This document shows, piece by piece, positions 16,125 through 26,572 of a DNA stretch of 34,703 nt (position 1 is its first letter; the number at the start of each line of letters is the position of its first letter). A model generated the notes under the pieces. It had not been told where the DNA came from and ran no database searches. It saw only the letters and a program-made list of their open reading frames with translations. The position numbers and the translations under genes were made by a program. The stretch is taken from contig NZ_AJXW01000106.1 of the NCBI RefSeq assembly GCF_000264375.1, positions 1 through 34,703 of the forward strand. The letters are read 5' to 3'. Source of the DNA: Rhodanobacter thiooxydans LCS2. GTDB taxonomy: Bacteria; Pseudomonadota; Gammaproteobacteria; Xanthomonadales; Rhodanobacteraceae.

Positions 16125-16493
16125 ATGGCGATCGACAAGAACGGGCAGGATGGCGGCGCACCGGAGCAGCTGCGTCCGGCGCGCATGCAGATCGAGACGA
16201 CAGTGCTGATGAGCAGCAATGGTGAGTCGCGCCCGACCGAGCTGGTCGATATTTCGGCGACCGGTGCGCTGTTGCGTCGCCCGCTGGGCTGGTCGGGTCA
16301 CGTCGGGCAGAGCTGGGTACTCGACATGATCTTTGGCAACAACCTGCACATCCACCTCGAAGCCGTGGTGGCGCGTATCTCCGACCATCACATCGGTTTT
16401 TCCTACAGCCGCATCCCCGAGGACAAGCAGGTGCCGTTGTGGAACCTGCTGGGCGGTTACGCCGATATCCTGGAGTACTGGAAGGACGGCTGA
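16125..16493 (+). CDS. PilZ-domain protein, 122 aa
   Basis: A stand-alone PilZ domain, the common receptor of cyclic di-GMP in motility, pilus and biofilm control. The second motif is clear (LVDISATGALL, D42-S44-G47). The first motif is degenerate: L-R-P-A-R (16-20) where R-x3-R is expected, so binding of the nucleotide is uncertain. I use the ATG at 16125, which has AGGTGG upstream; the frame is open from an ATG at 16020, but the codons between the two (ATA, CGA, CAA, AGG) are unlike those of real genes here. The sigma-54 promoter at 15975-15990 suggests control together with pili or flagella. Confidence 0.85.
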   Translation: MAIDKNGQDGGAPEQLRPARMQIETTVLMSSNGESRPTELVDISATGALLRRPLGWSGHVGQSWVLDMIFGNNLHIHLEAVVARISDHHIGFSYSRIPEDKQVPLWNLLGGYADILEYWKDG

Positions 16494-16514
16494 GCGAACG
16501 CGGCCAGCCCATGA

Positions 16515-16540
16515 AAAACGCCCGCATGTGCGGGCGTTTT
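16515..16540. terminator. Bidirectional rho-independent terminator
   Basis: AAAACGCCCGCA (16515-16526) is the inverse of TGCGGGCGTTTT (16529-16540), giving a GC-rich stem flanked by A and T runs that serves both the PilZ and the fadD transcripts. Confidence 0.85.
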
Positions 16541-16563
16541 CGGTTGCAGGTGCCGCGCGGAAC

Positions 16564-18249
16564 TCAGGCCGGGACTTTCTTCTCGTCGCGCAGTTCGCGG
16601 CGCAGGATCTTGCCCACGTTGCTCTTGGGCAGACTGTCGCGGAACTCGATCAGTTTGGGCCGCTTGTAGCCGGTGAGGTTCTCGCGGGAGAACTGCTTGA
16701 GCGCCTCCTCGGTGAGGTTCGGGTCCTTGCGCACCACGAACAGCTTCACCACCTCGCCGGAATGCTCGTCCGGCACGCCGACCGCAGCCACCTCGAGCAC
16801 GCCGGGATGCTGCATGACGGTGTCCTCGACCTCGTTCGGGTACACGTTGAAGCCGGACACCAGGATCATGTCCTTCTTGCGGTCGACGATATAGAAGTAG
16901 CCATTCGCGTCCATCTTCGCGATGTCGCCGGTGTGCAGCCAGCCATTGGCATCGAGCACCTTGGCGGTCTCGTCCGGACGATTCCAGTAGCCCTTCATGA
17001 CCTGCGGGCCCTGCACCATCAGTTCGCCGACTTCGCCAACGGACAGCGGCTTGCCGTCCTCCGACCAGATCGCCACATTGGTGGACGGCACCGGCAGGCC
17101 GATCGAGCCGTTGTATTCCTTGAGGTCGAGCGGGTTGATGCAGACCGCCGGCGAGGTTTCGGTCAACCCGTACGCCTCGGCCAGGGTGCAGCCGGTGACC
17201 TTCTTCCAGCGTTCGGCCACGGCGCGCTGCACCGCCATGCCGCCGCCCAGGGTCAGGTGCAGTTTCGAGAAGTCCAGTTCGGAGAAACCGGGCGTGTTGA
17301 GCAGGCCGTTGAACAGCGTGTTGACGCCGGTCAGCGCGGTGAAGCCGGACTTGTGCAGTTCCTTGACGAAGCCGGGCATGTCGCGCGGGTTGGTGATCAG
17401 CCAGTTGAGTCCGCCCAGCCGCATGAACACCAGGCCGTTCGCGGTCAGCGAGAAGATGTGGTACAGCGGCAGCGCGGTGATGATCACCTCTTCGCCGGGC
17501 GTGACCAGGTCGGTGCCGATCCAGGCAGCGGCCTGCAGCATGTTCGCCACCATGTTGCCGTGGGTCAGCATGGCGCCCTTGGCCACGCCGGTGGTGCCGC
17601 CGGTGTATTGCAGGAACGCGATATCGTTGTGGGTCAGCGTCACCGGCTGCAGCGGATGCGCAGCGCCGCGCGCCAGCGCGTCGCGAAAGCGCACGGCATG
17701 CGGCAGGTGGAACGCCGGCACCATCTTCTTCACGTACTTCAGCACGAAGTTGATCAGCGCGCCCTTGGGAAAGCCGAGCAGGTCGCCGATGCCGGTGGTG
17801 ATGATGTGCTGCACGTGGGTCTCGGCCACCACGTGCTGCAAGGTGGCGGCGAAATTGTCCAGCACCACAATCGCCTTGGTGCCGGAATCCTCAAGCTGGT
17901 GCTTGAGCTCGCGCGCGGTATACATCGGGTTGGTGTTGACCACCACCAGGCCGGCACGCAACGTGCCGAACAACGCGATCGGATACTGCAGCACGTTCGG
18001 CATCATGATCGCGACACGATCGCCCTTGCCGAGCTTGAGCACGCCGGTGAGGTAGCCGGCGAACTGGCGGCTCATCTCGTCGATCTGGCCGTAGCTGAGC
18101 TGGCGGCCGAAGCTGGCGAACGCCGGGCGGTCGCGGAAGCGGGTGAACGATTCTTCCAGGACCGCCGATACTGAAGCATATTGGCTGACGTCGATCTGTT
18201 CAGGCACGCCGGCTGGATAGTTCTCCAGCCACGGACGTTCGTTGCTCAT
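16564..18249 (-). CDS. fadD: Long-chain fatty acid-CoA ligase, 561 aa
   Basis: An acyl-adenylate-forming enzyme that activates long-chain fatty acids with ATP and CoA for beta-oxidation or lipid synthesis. The P-loop is '[17 protein letters not shown]', the A5 motif '[11 protein letters not shown]', the hinge '[27 protein letters not shown]' and the catalytic lysine is in '[11 protein letters not shown]' near the C-terminus. The 561 residues match E. coli FadD (561). It begins with the typical '[16 protein letters not shown]'. The ATG at 18249 has AGGGAAC upstream. It stands alone, divergent from the lipoprotein gene, and ends at a terminator. Confidence 0.95.
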   Translation of the reverse strand: MSNERPWLENYPAGVPEQIDVSQYASVSAVLEESFTRFRDRPAFASFGRQLSYGQIDEMSRQFAGYLTGVLKLGKGDRVAIMMPNVLQYPIALFGTLRAGLVVVNTNPMYTARELKHQLEDSGTKAIVVLDNFAATLQHVVAETHVQHIITTGIGDLLGFPKGALINFVLKYVKKMVPAFHLPHAVRFRDALARGAAHPLQPVTLTHNDIAFLQYTGGTTGVAKGAMLTHGNMVANMLQAAAWIGTDLVTPGEEVIITALPLYHIFSLTANGLVFMRLGGLNWLITNPRDMPGFVKELHKSGFTALTGVNTLFNGLLNTPGFSELDFSKLHLTLGGGMAVQRAVAERWKKVTGCTLAEAYGLTETSPAVCINPLDLKEYNGSIGLPVPSTNVAIWSEDGKPLSVGEVGELMVQGPQVMKGYWNRPDETAKVLDANGWLHTGDIAKMDANGYFYIVDRKKDMILVSGFNVYPNEVEDTVMQHPGVLEVAAVGVPDEHSGEVVKLFVVRKDPNLTEEALKQFSRENLTGYKRPKLIEFRDSLPKSNVGKILRRELRDEKKVPA

Positions 18250-18391
18250 GCTTTGGGTTCCCTGGTTTGTCGATGACGATGGAGCGAATGATGGAATCGA
18301 ACGGCGTCAGCCTCCATCATCGCCCATGCGCCAGTTGATTGGAGCATACGCCCGCGTACAGCGGCAAGCCGCACTGCAACGAGTTGCGTCG

Positions 18392-18838
18392 ATGATGGCA
18401 CCGGGGAAAACCGTCTTTTTGCCGATCGTTCTGCTGCTGCTCGCGCTGGCGTTGCCGGCCTGTGGACGCACGCCGGACGAGGCGCAGGTGCGCGCCGCCA
18501 TCGCGTCGATCGCGCAGGCGGCCGAAGCGGGTTCGGCCAGCGACGTGGGCGCTCTGCTGAGCGATGACTTCGACGGCAATGGGGGGCAACTGGACCGGCG
18601 CGGATTGACCAGCATGATCAGGCTGCCGGCGCTGCGCGGCGAACACATCGGGGTGACCATGGGGCCGGTGTCGGTCGAACCCCGTGGCGAACGGATGGTG
18701 GCGAGCTTCACCGTCACGCTGACCAGCGGCGGCAAGCTGCTGCCCGACCAGTTGGGGGTCTATCAAGTCGAGTCCGCGTGGCGCAAGGAAGGCGGCTCGT
18801 GGCGTTGCTACACAGCGAGCTGGGAGCATTCATTGTAG
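18392..18838 (+). CDS. NTF2-like lipoprotein of unknown function, 148 aa
   Basis: A lipoprotein signal peptide (VFLPIVLLLLALALPACGR, lipobox L-P-A-C near residue 25) precedes a domain of about 120 residues with the helix-rich start and curved beta-sheet pattern of NTF2/SnoaL-like proteins ('DVGALLSDDFDGNGGQLDRRGL', ending 'VYQVESAWRKEGGSWRCYTASWE'). No catalytic residues can be named, and the family is often only structural or ligand-binding. I use the ATG at 18392 (or 18395); the open frame starts earlier but the signal peptide fixes the real start. It is divergent from fadD and probably monocistronic. Confidence 0.72.
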   Translation: MMAPGKTVFLPIVLLLLALALPACGRTPDEAQVRAAIASIAQAAEAGSASDVGALLSDDFDGNGGQLDRRGLTSMIRLPALRGEHIGVTMGPVSVEPRGERMVASFTVTLTSGGKLLPDQLGVYQVESAWRKEGGSWRCYTASWEHSL

Positions 18839-18842
18839 AGGG

Positions 18843-18932
18843 CCGCCCGCGGGCGATGCTTTGAAAGCCGGGATTCGGGATTCGGGATTCGGGATTCGGG
18901 ATTCGCAAAAGCAAGAGCCCGCCTGCGAGCGG
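18843..18932. repeat. Inverted-repeat element (copy B) with heptamer array
   Basis: The left arm (GCCCGCGGGCGATGCT) and the right arm (GCAAGAGCCCGC..GCGGG) resemble copy A at 11477-11547. In the loop, the single GGGATTC of copy A is expanded to five perfect tandem copies, 18870-18904. It lies between the convergent lipoprotein and acnA genes. Confidence 0.65.
18870..18904. repeat. Tandem repeat (GGGATTC)x5
   Basis: Five perfect head-to-tail heptamers, 35 bp. Such short arrays change length by slippage and may vary between strains. Confidence 0.95.
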
Positions 18933-19014
18933 GTTCCTGCGATTTCTTCGCGTGCAAGGAAACCGCCCCGGAGACCAGGGCGATTCCCGTTCGACACAAG
19001 GCTCGCGCTGGAGC

Positions 19015-21765
<2,751 letters not shown>

Positions 21766-21851
21766 GGGGACGTGCTCCTGGCTGGATCCTGCGGCTGGGA
21801 TGACTCGACGACGGTGCCGGAATGGCGTGGGGTTCGCCGTTCCGGCAAAAA

Positions 21852-21864
21852 CGCGATTATCGCG
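21852..21864. promoter_or_regulatory. Palindrome between acnA and the LysR gene
   Basis: CGCGAT-T-ATCGCG is a perfect 13-bp palindrome in the divergent intergenic region; on the acnA strand it contains GATAAT, a possible -10 box. It is a candidate operator for the adjacent LysR regulator. No good -35 box was seen. Confidence 0.4.
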
Positions 21865-22029
21865 CAAACCCCGGAGGGCCGCGACTCGGCGGCGTTCGGC
21901 GAAGGCTGCAATGCGGCCATGCCAAGTGCCGGCAGGCCGCATCGACGGGGTACACTGCGCGCAGTTTTGTGGCGACTTCGCCGCACAGGATGGATCCGAT
22001 GCCCGGCACACGCAAACGCCTTTGATGAC

Positions 22030-22965
22030 ATGCAGCATGCGATGATTTCGATGGGCCTGGCCGCGGTCTCGTTGCGCGACCTCGCGCTGGTGCAGGCGGT
22101 GCATCGCCACGGCAGTTTCAACAGTGCCGCGCGGGCGATGCACATCAGCCCGTCCGGGCTGTCGCACCAGGTGCAGAAGGTGGAGCAGGCGCTGGGTGCG
22201 CCGCTGTTCGAGCGTGGTGGCCGGAAGATCGTGCCTACTGCCGGCGGCCAGCGCTTGCTGCAGCAGATCGATGCGCTGCTGGCCGCCGCCGAGCACCTGC
22301 AGCAGGTTGCCCGCGCCGGCGAGGTCGCGTTCGGCGGCGAGCTGCGCCTGGGCGTGCCGGCCTCGCTGGGGCCGTACCTGCTGCCGCACCTGATCGCGCC
22401 GTTTCCGCAGCATTTCCCCGGCGCACGGCTGGGCATCTCCGAAGGCAAGCCGCGCGGGCTGCTGCGCCGCCTGGGCGAGGGCGAACTCGACGCGGTGCTG
22501 GCGCCGCCGGCCGCGGCGACCAGCGGGATCGCTTCGCGCCCGCTGTTCTTCGAGCCATGGGAACTGATGCTGCGTGCCGACCATCCGCTGGCCGGCCACG
22601 ACAGCATCGCGCTGGCCCAGCTCGACCCGGCCGAGGCCACGCTGATGGCCGAAAGCCACGCCGACGGCCTCGACGGCGATGGCAGCGAGCACGGCCACGT
22701 GCAGGACGTCAGCCTGGAAAGCCTGGCCGCCCTGGTCAGCCTGCGCGGTGGCTACGCGCTGGTGCCGGCGCTGGCGCACGAGCGGCTGGCCTCGATGCCG
22801 AACATCGCGCTGGCGAAACTCAAGGGGCAGGCGAGCGGCCGCGATATCGCGCTGTACTGGCGCGACGCCTCGCCCTGGCACGATGACCTGCAGGCCTTTG
22901 CCGAACTGCTGCGCAAGCTTGCCAGGCAGCGACCCGGCCTGCGGGTCAGAGGCGTGAAGGGCTAA
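22030..22965 (+). CDS. OxyR-like LysR-family regulator without cysteines, 311 aa
   Basis: A LysR regulator whose helix-turn-helix ([52 protein letters not shown]) and effector-domain opening ('[23 protein letters not shown]') resemble OxyR. Near the end of the effector domain, where OxyR has its two redox cysteines, this protein has '[25 protein letters not shown]'; it contains no cysteine at all. It therefore cannot sense peroxide by disulfide formation. In-frame starts exist at 22030, 22042 and 22051, none with a strong ribosome-binding site. It is divergent from acnA, which it may control. Confidence 0.85.
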   Translation: MQHAMISMGLAAVSLRDLALVQAVHRHGSFNSAARAMHISPSGLSHQVQKVEQALGAPLFERGGRKIVPTAGGQRLLQQIDALLAAAEHLQQVARAGEVAFGGELRLGVPASLGPYLLPHLIAPFPQHFPGARLGISEGKPRGLLRRLGEGELDAVLAPPAAATSGIASRPLFFEPWELMLRADHPLAGHDSIALAQLDPAEATLMAESHADGLDGDGSEHGHVQDVSLESLAALVSLRGGYALVPALAHERLASMPNIALAKLKGQASGRDIALYWRDASPWHDDLQAFAELLRKLARQRPGLRVRGVKG

Positions 22966-23001
22966 CCCTACTCTTTGTCGCCTTTGATGACCAACGTATA
23001 A

Positions 23002-23027
23002 GGAGCCCGCTGATGGGCGATGCTCTT
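23002..23027. repeat. Inverted-repeat family, single arm (copy C)
   Basis: Nearly identical to the left arm of copy A (11477-11502), differing at about two positions in the middle. No matching inverted arm follows, so it is a partial copy. It marks the junction between the LysR gene and the island. Confidence 0.75.
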
Positions 23028-23452
23028 CGACAATGGAGGAAAATCGCCGTCTGCGAGCTGACCGGTTCCTGCGGGAGGGCCGAACGCAGACGAATGAAAA
23101 CCGAAGTACTGGCCTTCCCATGAGATGAGGGCCGACGTCGCGCCTCGATGCGGTTCGGCGAGCGCATGGAAATGTGCCGTCAAAAATGAAGCAGGTAGTG
23201 ATAGATTGATTGAACAGGACAGTGGCGACTGGACTTCGCACGTGTCGATCTTCTGCCAGTGAACGGCATTTAGCACGGAAGACAATAGGGGGCGTTGGTG
23301 ACAGGGGCGATGTCCGGTTTGGTATGGGACGGCATTCATGCCGGGAGCCGATTTACAACCCGTGGTTCGGTGCTGGAAGCCCGCTCTGGCCGGGCCGCGC
23401 CGGTAGTGTCGACACGCATCACAACATGGAAGGAAAGGGTGGCACGGCACGA

Positions 23453-23467
23453 TGACACATCCTGTCA
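23453..23467. promoter_or_regulatory. Inverted repeat TGACA-N5-TGTCA upstream of the WYL gene
   Basis: A perfect 5-bp inverted repeat with 5-bp spacer, 49 bp before the WYL start codon. Two similar sites occur at 27827-27841 and 27866-27880. It may be the operator of the WYL regulator or a site for a global regulator. Confidence 0.4.
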
Positions 23468-23515
23468 GGCCGCCGCCGCAGACTCGATCCCGCATATGAT
23501 CAAAGTGGGATGGGA

Positions 23516-24391
23516 ATGAGCAAGTCCGATCATGAAAAGCTGGCCTCCCGGCTGGCCAGCGTCCTACTGAAGCTCAACCAAGGCGAGTCCTTCAGTCCCC
23601 AGGATCTGGCGGACGAGTTCCGCGTGGACGAACGCACGATCTATCGTGACCTCAACCGCCTCAAGGGCATTGCCGAGCGCTCGCTGGACGGCAAGTACCG
23701 GCTGGTTCCCGAGTATCAGGGCAAGCTACACCCGAAGGATCTGGAAACCTTCGCCAAACTCGTGGGCGTGGAGGACTTGTTCCCGCAAAACAGCTCCCGC
23801 TTCCTCATGGCCTTGCTGGACACCCTCAGCCAGAGCAGCTTCCTCGTCAGGGGCCACCGCTACGAGAAATTGAAGCCGCACGATGCGCAGTTCCAGCAAC
23901 TCGACAAGGCTATCCGAGGCCGCAAGCGCTGCACGCTGACCTACGCGGACAAGCGACGCTCGCTGGAACCCTATCGCCTCGTCAACAACAAGGGTATCTG
24001 GTACCTGGCCGCCACGGATGATGGGCGACTCAAGTCCTTCTCGCTGAGCCGCATCAGCCAGTTGATGGTGGGCAGCGACGGCTTTGAGCCGCGTGTCGAT
24101 ATCCAGCGGCAGATCGAGGAAGAGGACGACGTCTGGTTCGGCGAGGAAAAGACGGAAGTCCTGCTGAGCGTCGCCCCGCAGGTCGCCTATTACTTCAAGC
24201 GGCGCAAGCTGTTGCCGTTACAGGTCATCGACAAGGAACTGGAGAACGGTGGGTTGATCGTCAGCAGTCGTGTCAGTAACGAGAACCAGATTCTGTCGCT
24301 GGTGCGGTATTGGATTCCGCATGTGCGGATTCTGGAACCGGGGTGGTTGCGAGAATCTTTGGAGGCTGGTGTGAAGCTGTATCTCGGGTGA
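23516..24391 (+). CDS. WYL-domain transcriptional regulator, 291 aa
   Basis: An N-terminal winged helix-turn-helix (about 8-55; 'FSPQDLADEFRVDERTIYRDLNRLKGI') is joined to a WYL domain (about 125-205) with the literal W-Y-L at 162-164 in 'GIWYLAATDDGRLKSFSLSRI', and a WCX-type C-terminal domain ('TEVLLSVAPQVAYYFKRRKLLPLQVI...VRILEPGWLRESLEAGVKLYL'). WYL regulators sense nucleotides or other ligands, and several (BrxR, CapW) repress phage-defence operons. Starts at 23510 and 23516 are both possible; I prefer 23516, with GTGGGA five bases upstream. It is the first of three same-strand genes; the next begins 83 bp downstream. Confidence 0.93.
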   Translation: MSKSDHEKLASRLASVLLKLNQGESFSPQDLADEFRVDERTIYRDLNRLKGIAERSLDGKYRLVPEYQGKLHPKDLETFAKLVGVEDLFPQNSSRFLMALLDTLSQSSFLVRGHRYEKLKPHDAQFQQLDKAIRGRKRCTLTYADKRRSLEPYRLVNNKGIWYLAATDDGRLKSFSLSRISQLMVGSDGFEPRVDIQRQIEEEDDVWFGEEKTEVLLSVAPQVAYYFKRRKLLPLQVIDKELENGGLIVSSRVSNENQILSLVRYWIPHVRILEPGWLRESLEAGVKLYLG

Positions 24392-24474
24392 TGCGCCGCA
24401 ACGCTATGGGATCTGCCTCTGGTTGAGGTGCGCGGAACCAACAGAGTTGGAAAGAACTTACGGGAGAAGATGCA

Positions 24475-25179
24475 ATGGAATTTGTCGTGCCACGAAATCG
24501 GTCTTTGATCGATCTGTTTTCACAGGCAACATCCTTAGACTTGGAGGTGCTGGCCGATCTCATCACCGACAGCGGCAAAGGGCGTATCGCGCTGGACAGT
24601 GGTGTCAAGGCGATCATCTTGAAGCGTCGGGAAAAAGGGGATTTGCAATCAATCCCTGATGTTCTGGAAGCGGAGATACGGGCATTTGGCGGTAACAGTC
24701 TGGTTAATCTGGGGAGGCCGGAAGGTCGGGGCTACAAAGAGCTTGTGATCGATGTTGAGAAGAAGCTCGGCGGAAAACCTGCGCAGGATGACGACATCTT
24801 CGCCCTTGAAGATATCGTCATTACGAGGGCCATCGACAAGTACGCGCCGGAGGGCGCGAAGGCCCTAGCTGTCGGAGGCGTTGCCCTGTCTGACTTGCTT
24901 GGGCAGATCATCCAAGGATTGATGATCGCATCGGGTACCGTTGCGGGTGTGGTAGCGGCCGCAGGAACCATGGGCTTAGTCGACGTCATTGGCAGCCGTG
25001 CAGCCACGATGAATTTCCCGCCACTGGCGCTCGGTGCCACGGGATTGGCTGTTTTCCAAGCGGTCGGTCCGGCGTTCCGCATCACCATTCCTGCGGTGCT
25101 TCAGGTCGCCAAGATTCGCCGCACCCGATTTGATGCTGATTTTTCTACTTACACCGAGGGTCTACGCGCATGCCTGTGA
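24475..25179 (+). CDS. YaaW/UPF0174-like protein, 234 aa
   Basis: It resembles E. coli YaaW (UPF0174): 'LADLITDSGKGRIALDSGVK' near residue 26, 'LEAEIRAFGGNSLVN...GYKELVIDVEKKLGGK' at 64-101 and the C-terminal 'AFRITIPAVLQVAKIRR' at 200-216 align with YaaW segments as I recall them. The function of this family is unknown; some members occur in mobile or stress-linked loci. A Gly/Ala-rich hydrophobic stretch (about 130-200) could associate with membranes. The ATG has GGGAGAAG upstream. Codon use (TTA, CGA, TCT, AAT) is less GC-biased than in core genes here, a sign of transfer. The stop overlaps the next gene by 10 bases, so the two products probably act together. Confidence 0.78.
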   Translation: MEFVVPRNRSLIDLFSQATSLDLEVLADLITDSGKGRIALDSGVKAIILKRREKGDLQSIPDVLEAEIRAFGGNSLVNLGRPEGRGYKELVIDVEKKLGGKPAQDDDIFALEDIVITRAIDKYAPEGAKALAVGGVALSDLLGQIIQGLMIASGTVAGVVAAAGTMGLVDVIGSRAATMNFPPLALGATGLAVFQAVGPAFRITIPAVLQVAKIRRTRFDADFSTYTEGLRACL

Positions 25180-26138
25180 CTGTTGACGCGCTCTGGCGTG
25201 CCCTGCCCGATCTGCCTGATGTCATGGCCCGAATCGGAAATGGCGAATACACCCTGCATGGCGGTGTAGTCCGTCATGCCGCCGGAACCGGTAAGGGAGG
25301 GCAGATTGCGGGTCACCTCATGTACCCCGGTGATGCGCTCCAGGCGCAGGAGAGCATCCAGAGGCTACAGTCGGTGGTTCAGGATGGCCTTGGCTCTCTG
25401 CAAGGAGGGGTGAGTCAGCTCCAGCAAAGCATGAATGTGCTTCAGGGTTTGCAGGTCGCCAACTTGGCGCTGTCAGGCTTGAATCTCGCGGTTTCCGCTG
25501 CGGGGTTTGTGATTGTCTGTAGAAAGCTGGACAAGGTCAGTGCGCAGATTCAGGAGCAGTCGAAAGGTATCGCGCAGACATTGCGACTGGTGGGGGAAGC
25601 GCATGATCGTAGCCTCCTCGGTGACGAGGCGCGATTCCGATCCCTATTGCTCTCGGCAAAGCAGTTCTGCGAACAGGGCGACGTCGAGCACCTGAAATCC
25701 CTTGTGCCCACATTCCATCATGAGTACCAGTTCACCAAGCTCGTTCTGGAAAAGTATGCGTCTTCGGCGGCGAGCAGCATGAGTCGTTTCGGTGAGATCG
25801 CGCTCTTGCAAGATCGCCTCATGAACATCGGGCTCATGCTTTCACACGTCCAGATGAGATCCGGTGCCCCAAAATACGGTCAGGAGTGCCTAATTGGGCT
25901 TGCTGACGATATTTCCACACTCAACAAGTGTCGCATCGAAGCCCTCTCCGGCGATCGTGATGTCGCATCCCAAATGACCGTTGGCCACCTCGCCGAAGTA
26001 ACGTCCTTCTTGGAGCGTGGGAAGAGGGTTGTCCCAGCTCTTACCTACGAATCTGACCTGATTGGGTTGGAGATCGCGCACCCAGGTGTACTGGATCAAG
26101 CCTCTGAATCCAAGGAAATTCTGATGTTCGCGGCGTAG
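25170..26138 (+). CDS. Membrane-anchored coiled-coil protein, partner of the YaaW-like protein, 322 aa
   Basis: I do not recognise a named family. Residues 1-50 form a small globular start with Gly-rich 'GTGKGGQIAG' (this is not a Walker A in a P-loop fold that I can support). Residues 56-92 look like a coiled coil (heptads of L/V/M with Q), followed by a single hydrophobic helix at about 94-117 and a second coiled coil at about 118-145. The C-terminal 170 residues are helical, with no catalytic motif seen. The gene overlaps the upstream YaaW-like gene by 10 bases. I infer a membrane complex of the two proteins under the WYL regulator. Confidence 0.75.
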   Translation: MPVTVDALWRALPDLPDVMARIGNGEYTLHGGVVRHAAGTGKGGQIAGHLMYPGDALQAQESIQRLQSVVQDGLGSLQGGVSQLQQSMNVLQGLQVANLALSGLNLAVSAAGFVIVCRKLDKVSAQIQEQSKGIAQTLRLVGEAHDRSLLGDEARFRSLLLSAKQFCEQGDVEHLKSLVPTFHHEYQFTKLVLEKYASSAASSMSRFGEIALLQDRLMNIGLMLSHVQMRSGAPKYGQECLIGLADDISTLNKCRIEALSGDRDVASQMTVGHLAEVTSFLERGKRVVPALTYESDLIGLEIAHPGVLDQASESKEILMFAA

Positions 26139-26301
26139 GGATTCAACAGCGGCGGCGAGTTCAACGGAGTAGAACCCAGTCGCCAAAGAAAATCAGAAAT
26201 AGAGGTTGGCTGTGGATGTGAAATTTTGACGCGCGGGCTGACCCAAAGATGACTTTGTCGGCGTTGCCCCGGAAGCAGCGGTAATGGTTGACAATATCGG
26301 G

Positions 26302-26490
26302 TTACATTCGCATAAAACCAAGTCGTGCGGCCAAGGCTTCGATCTTGGTTGCCATGCGATGGGTTACCGGGCCTTCGCCACACTTCGGGCAGCTTGGCGG
26401 AATATGCACTACATCGCTTGATGGGATGATCGTGTTTTTCCATCCGCAATGAGCACAGAAAAAAGTCATGGGTGATGCGCGAAACGGCAT
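26302..26490 (-). CDS. Small zinc-ribbon protein, 62 aa
   Basis: Two CxxC pairs, C12-x2-C15 (FCAHCGW) and C34-x2-C37 (SCPKCGEGPV), form a rubredoxin-like zinc ribbon. The rest is short and basic at the end. No enzyme activity can be assigned; such proteins often bind nucleic acids or help other proteins fold. The start at 26490 has GGAGAA six bases upstream, better than the internal ATG at 26469. It lies 82 bp downstream of the HEPN gene on the same strand and may share its transcript. Confidence 0.72.
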   Translation of the reverse strand: MPFRASPMTFFCAHCGWKNTIIPSSDVVHIPPSCPKCGEGPVTHRMATKIEALAARLGFMRM

Positions 26491-26572
26491 GATCAGTTCT
26501 CCGAACGATGCATGTTCACCGAATTTCTTCTCGGTGTCGTGGATGTCTTTCGACGTGCGTTGCCGACTGTAA

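Larger units (their letters stand above)
22966..23515. other. Intergenic region at the left edge of the accessory island
   Basis: 550 bp without a supported gene. It holds one arm of the inverted-repeat family (23002-23027), a perfect 10-bp palindrome GTGTCGACAC (23406-23415) and the inverted repeat TGACA-N5-TGTCA (23453-23467) just before the WYL gene. A minus-strand open frame of 175 codons crosses it but has no protein-like features. Confidence 0.45.

Noticed and set aside
16333-18174. 613-codon plus-strand frame antisense to fadD
   Set aside because: Composition is typical of antisense shadow (His, Gln, Asp, Val rich) and it overlaps the PilZ gene in another frame.
22968-23495. 175-codon minus-strand gene between the LysR and WYL genes
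   Set aside because: No ribosome-binding site, unusual composition, no recognisable motif, and it crosses the repeat arm and the putative operator.
25208-25310. Walker A P-loop in the coiled-coil protein (GTGKGG)
   Set aside because: The segment lacks the preceding hydrophobic strand and the G-x4-GK[ST] spacing, and no Walker B is seen.
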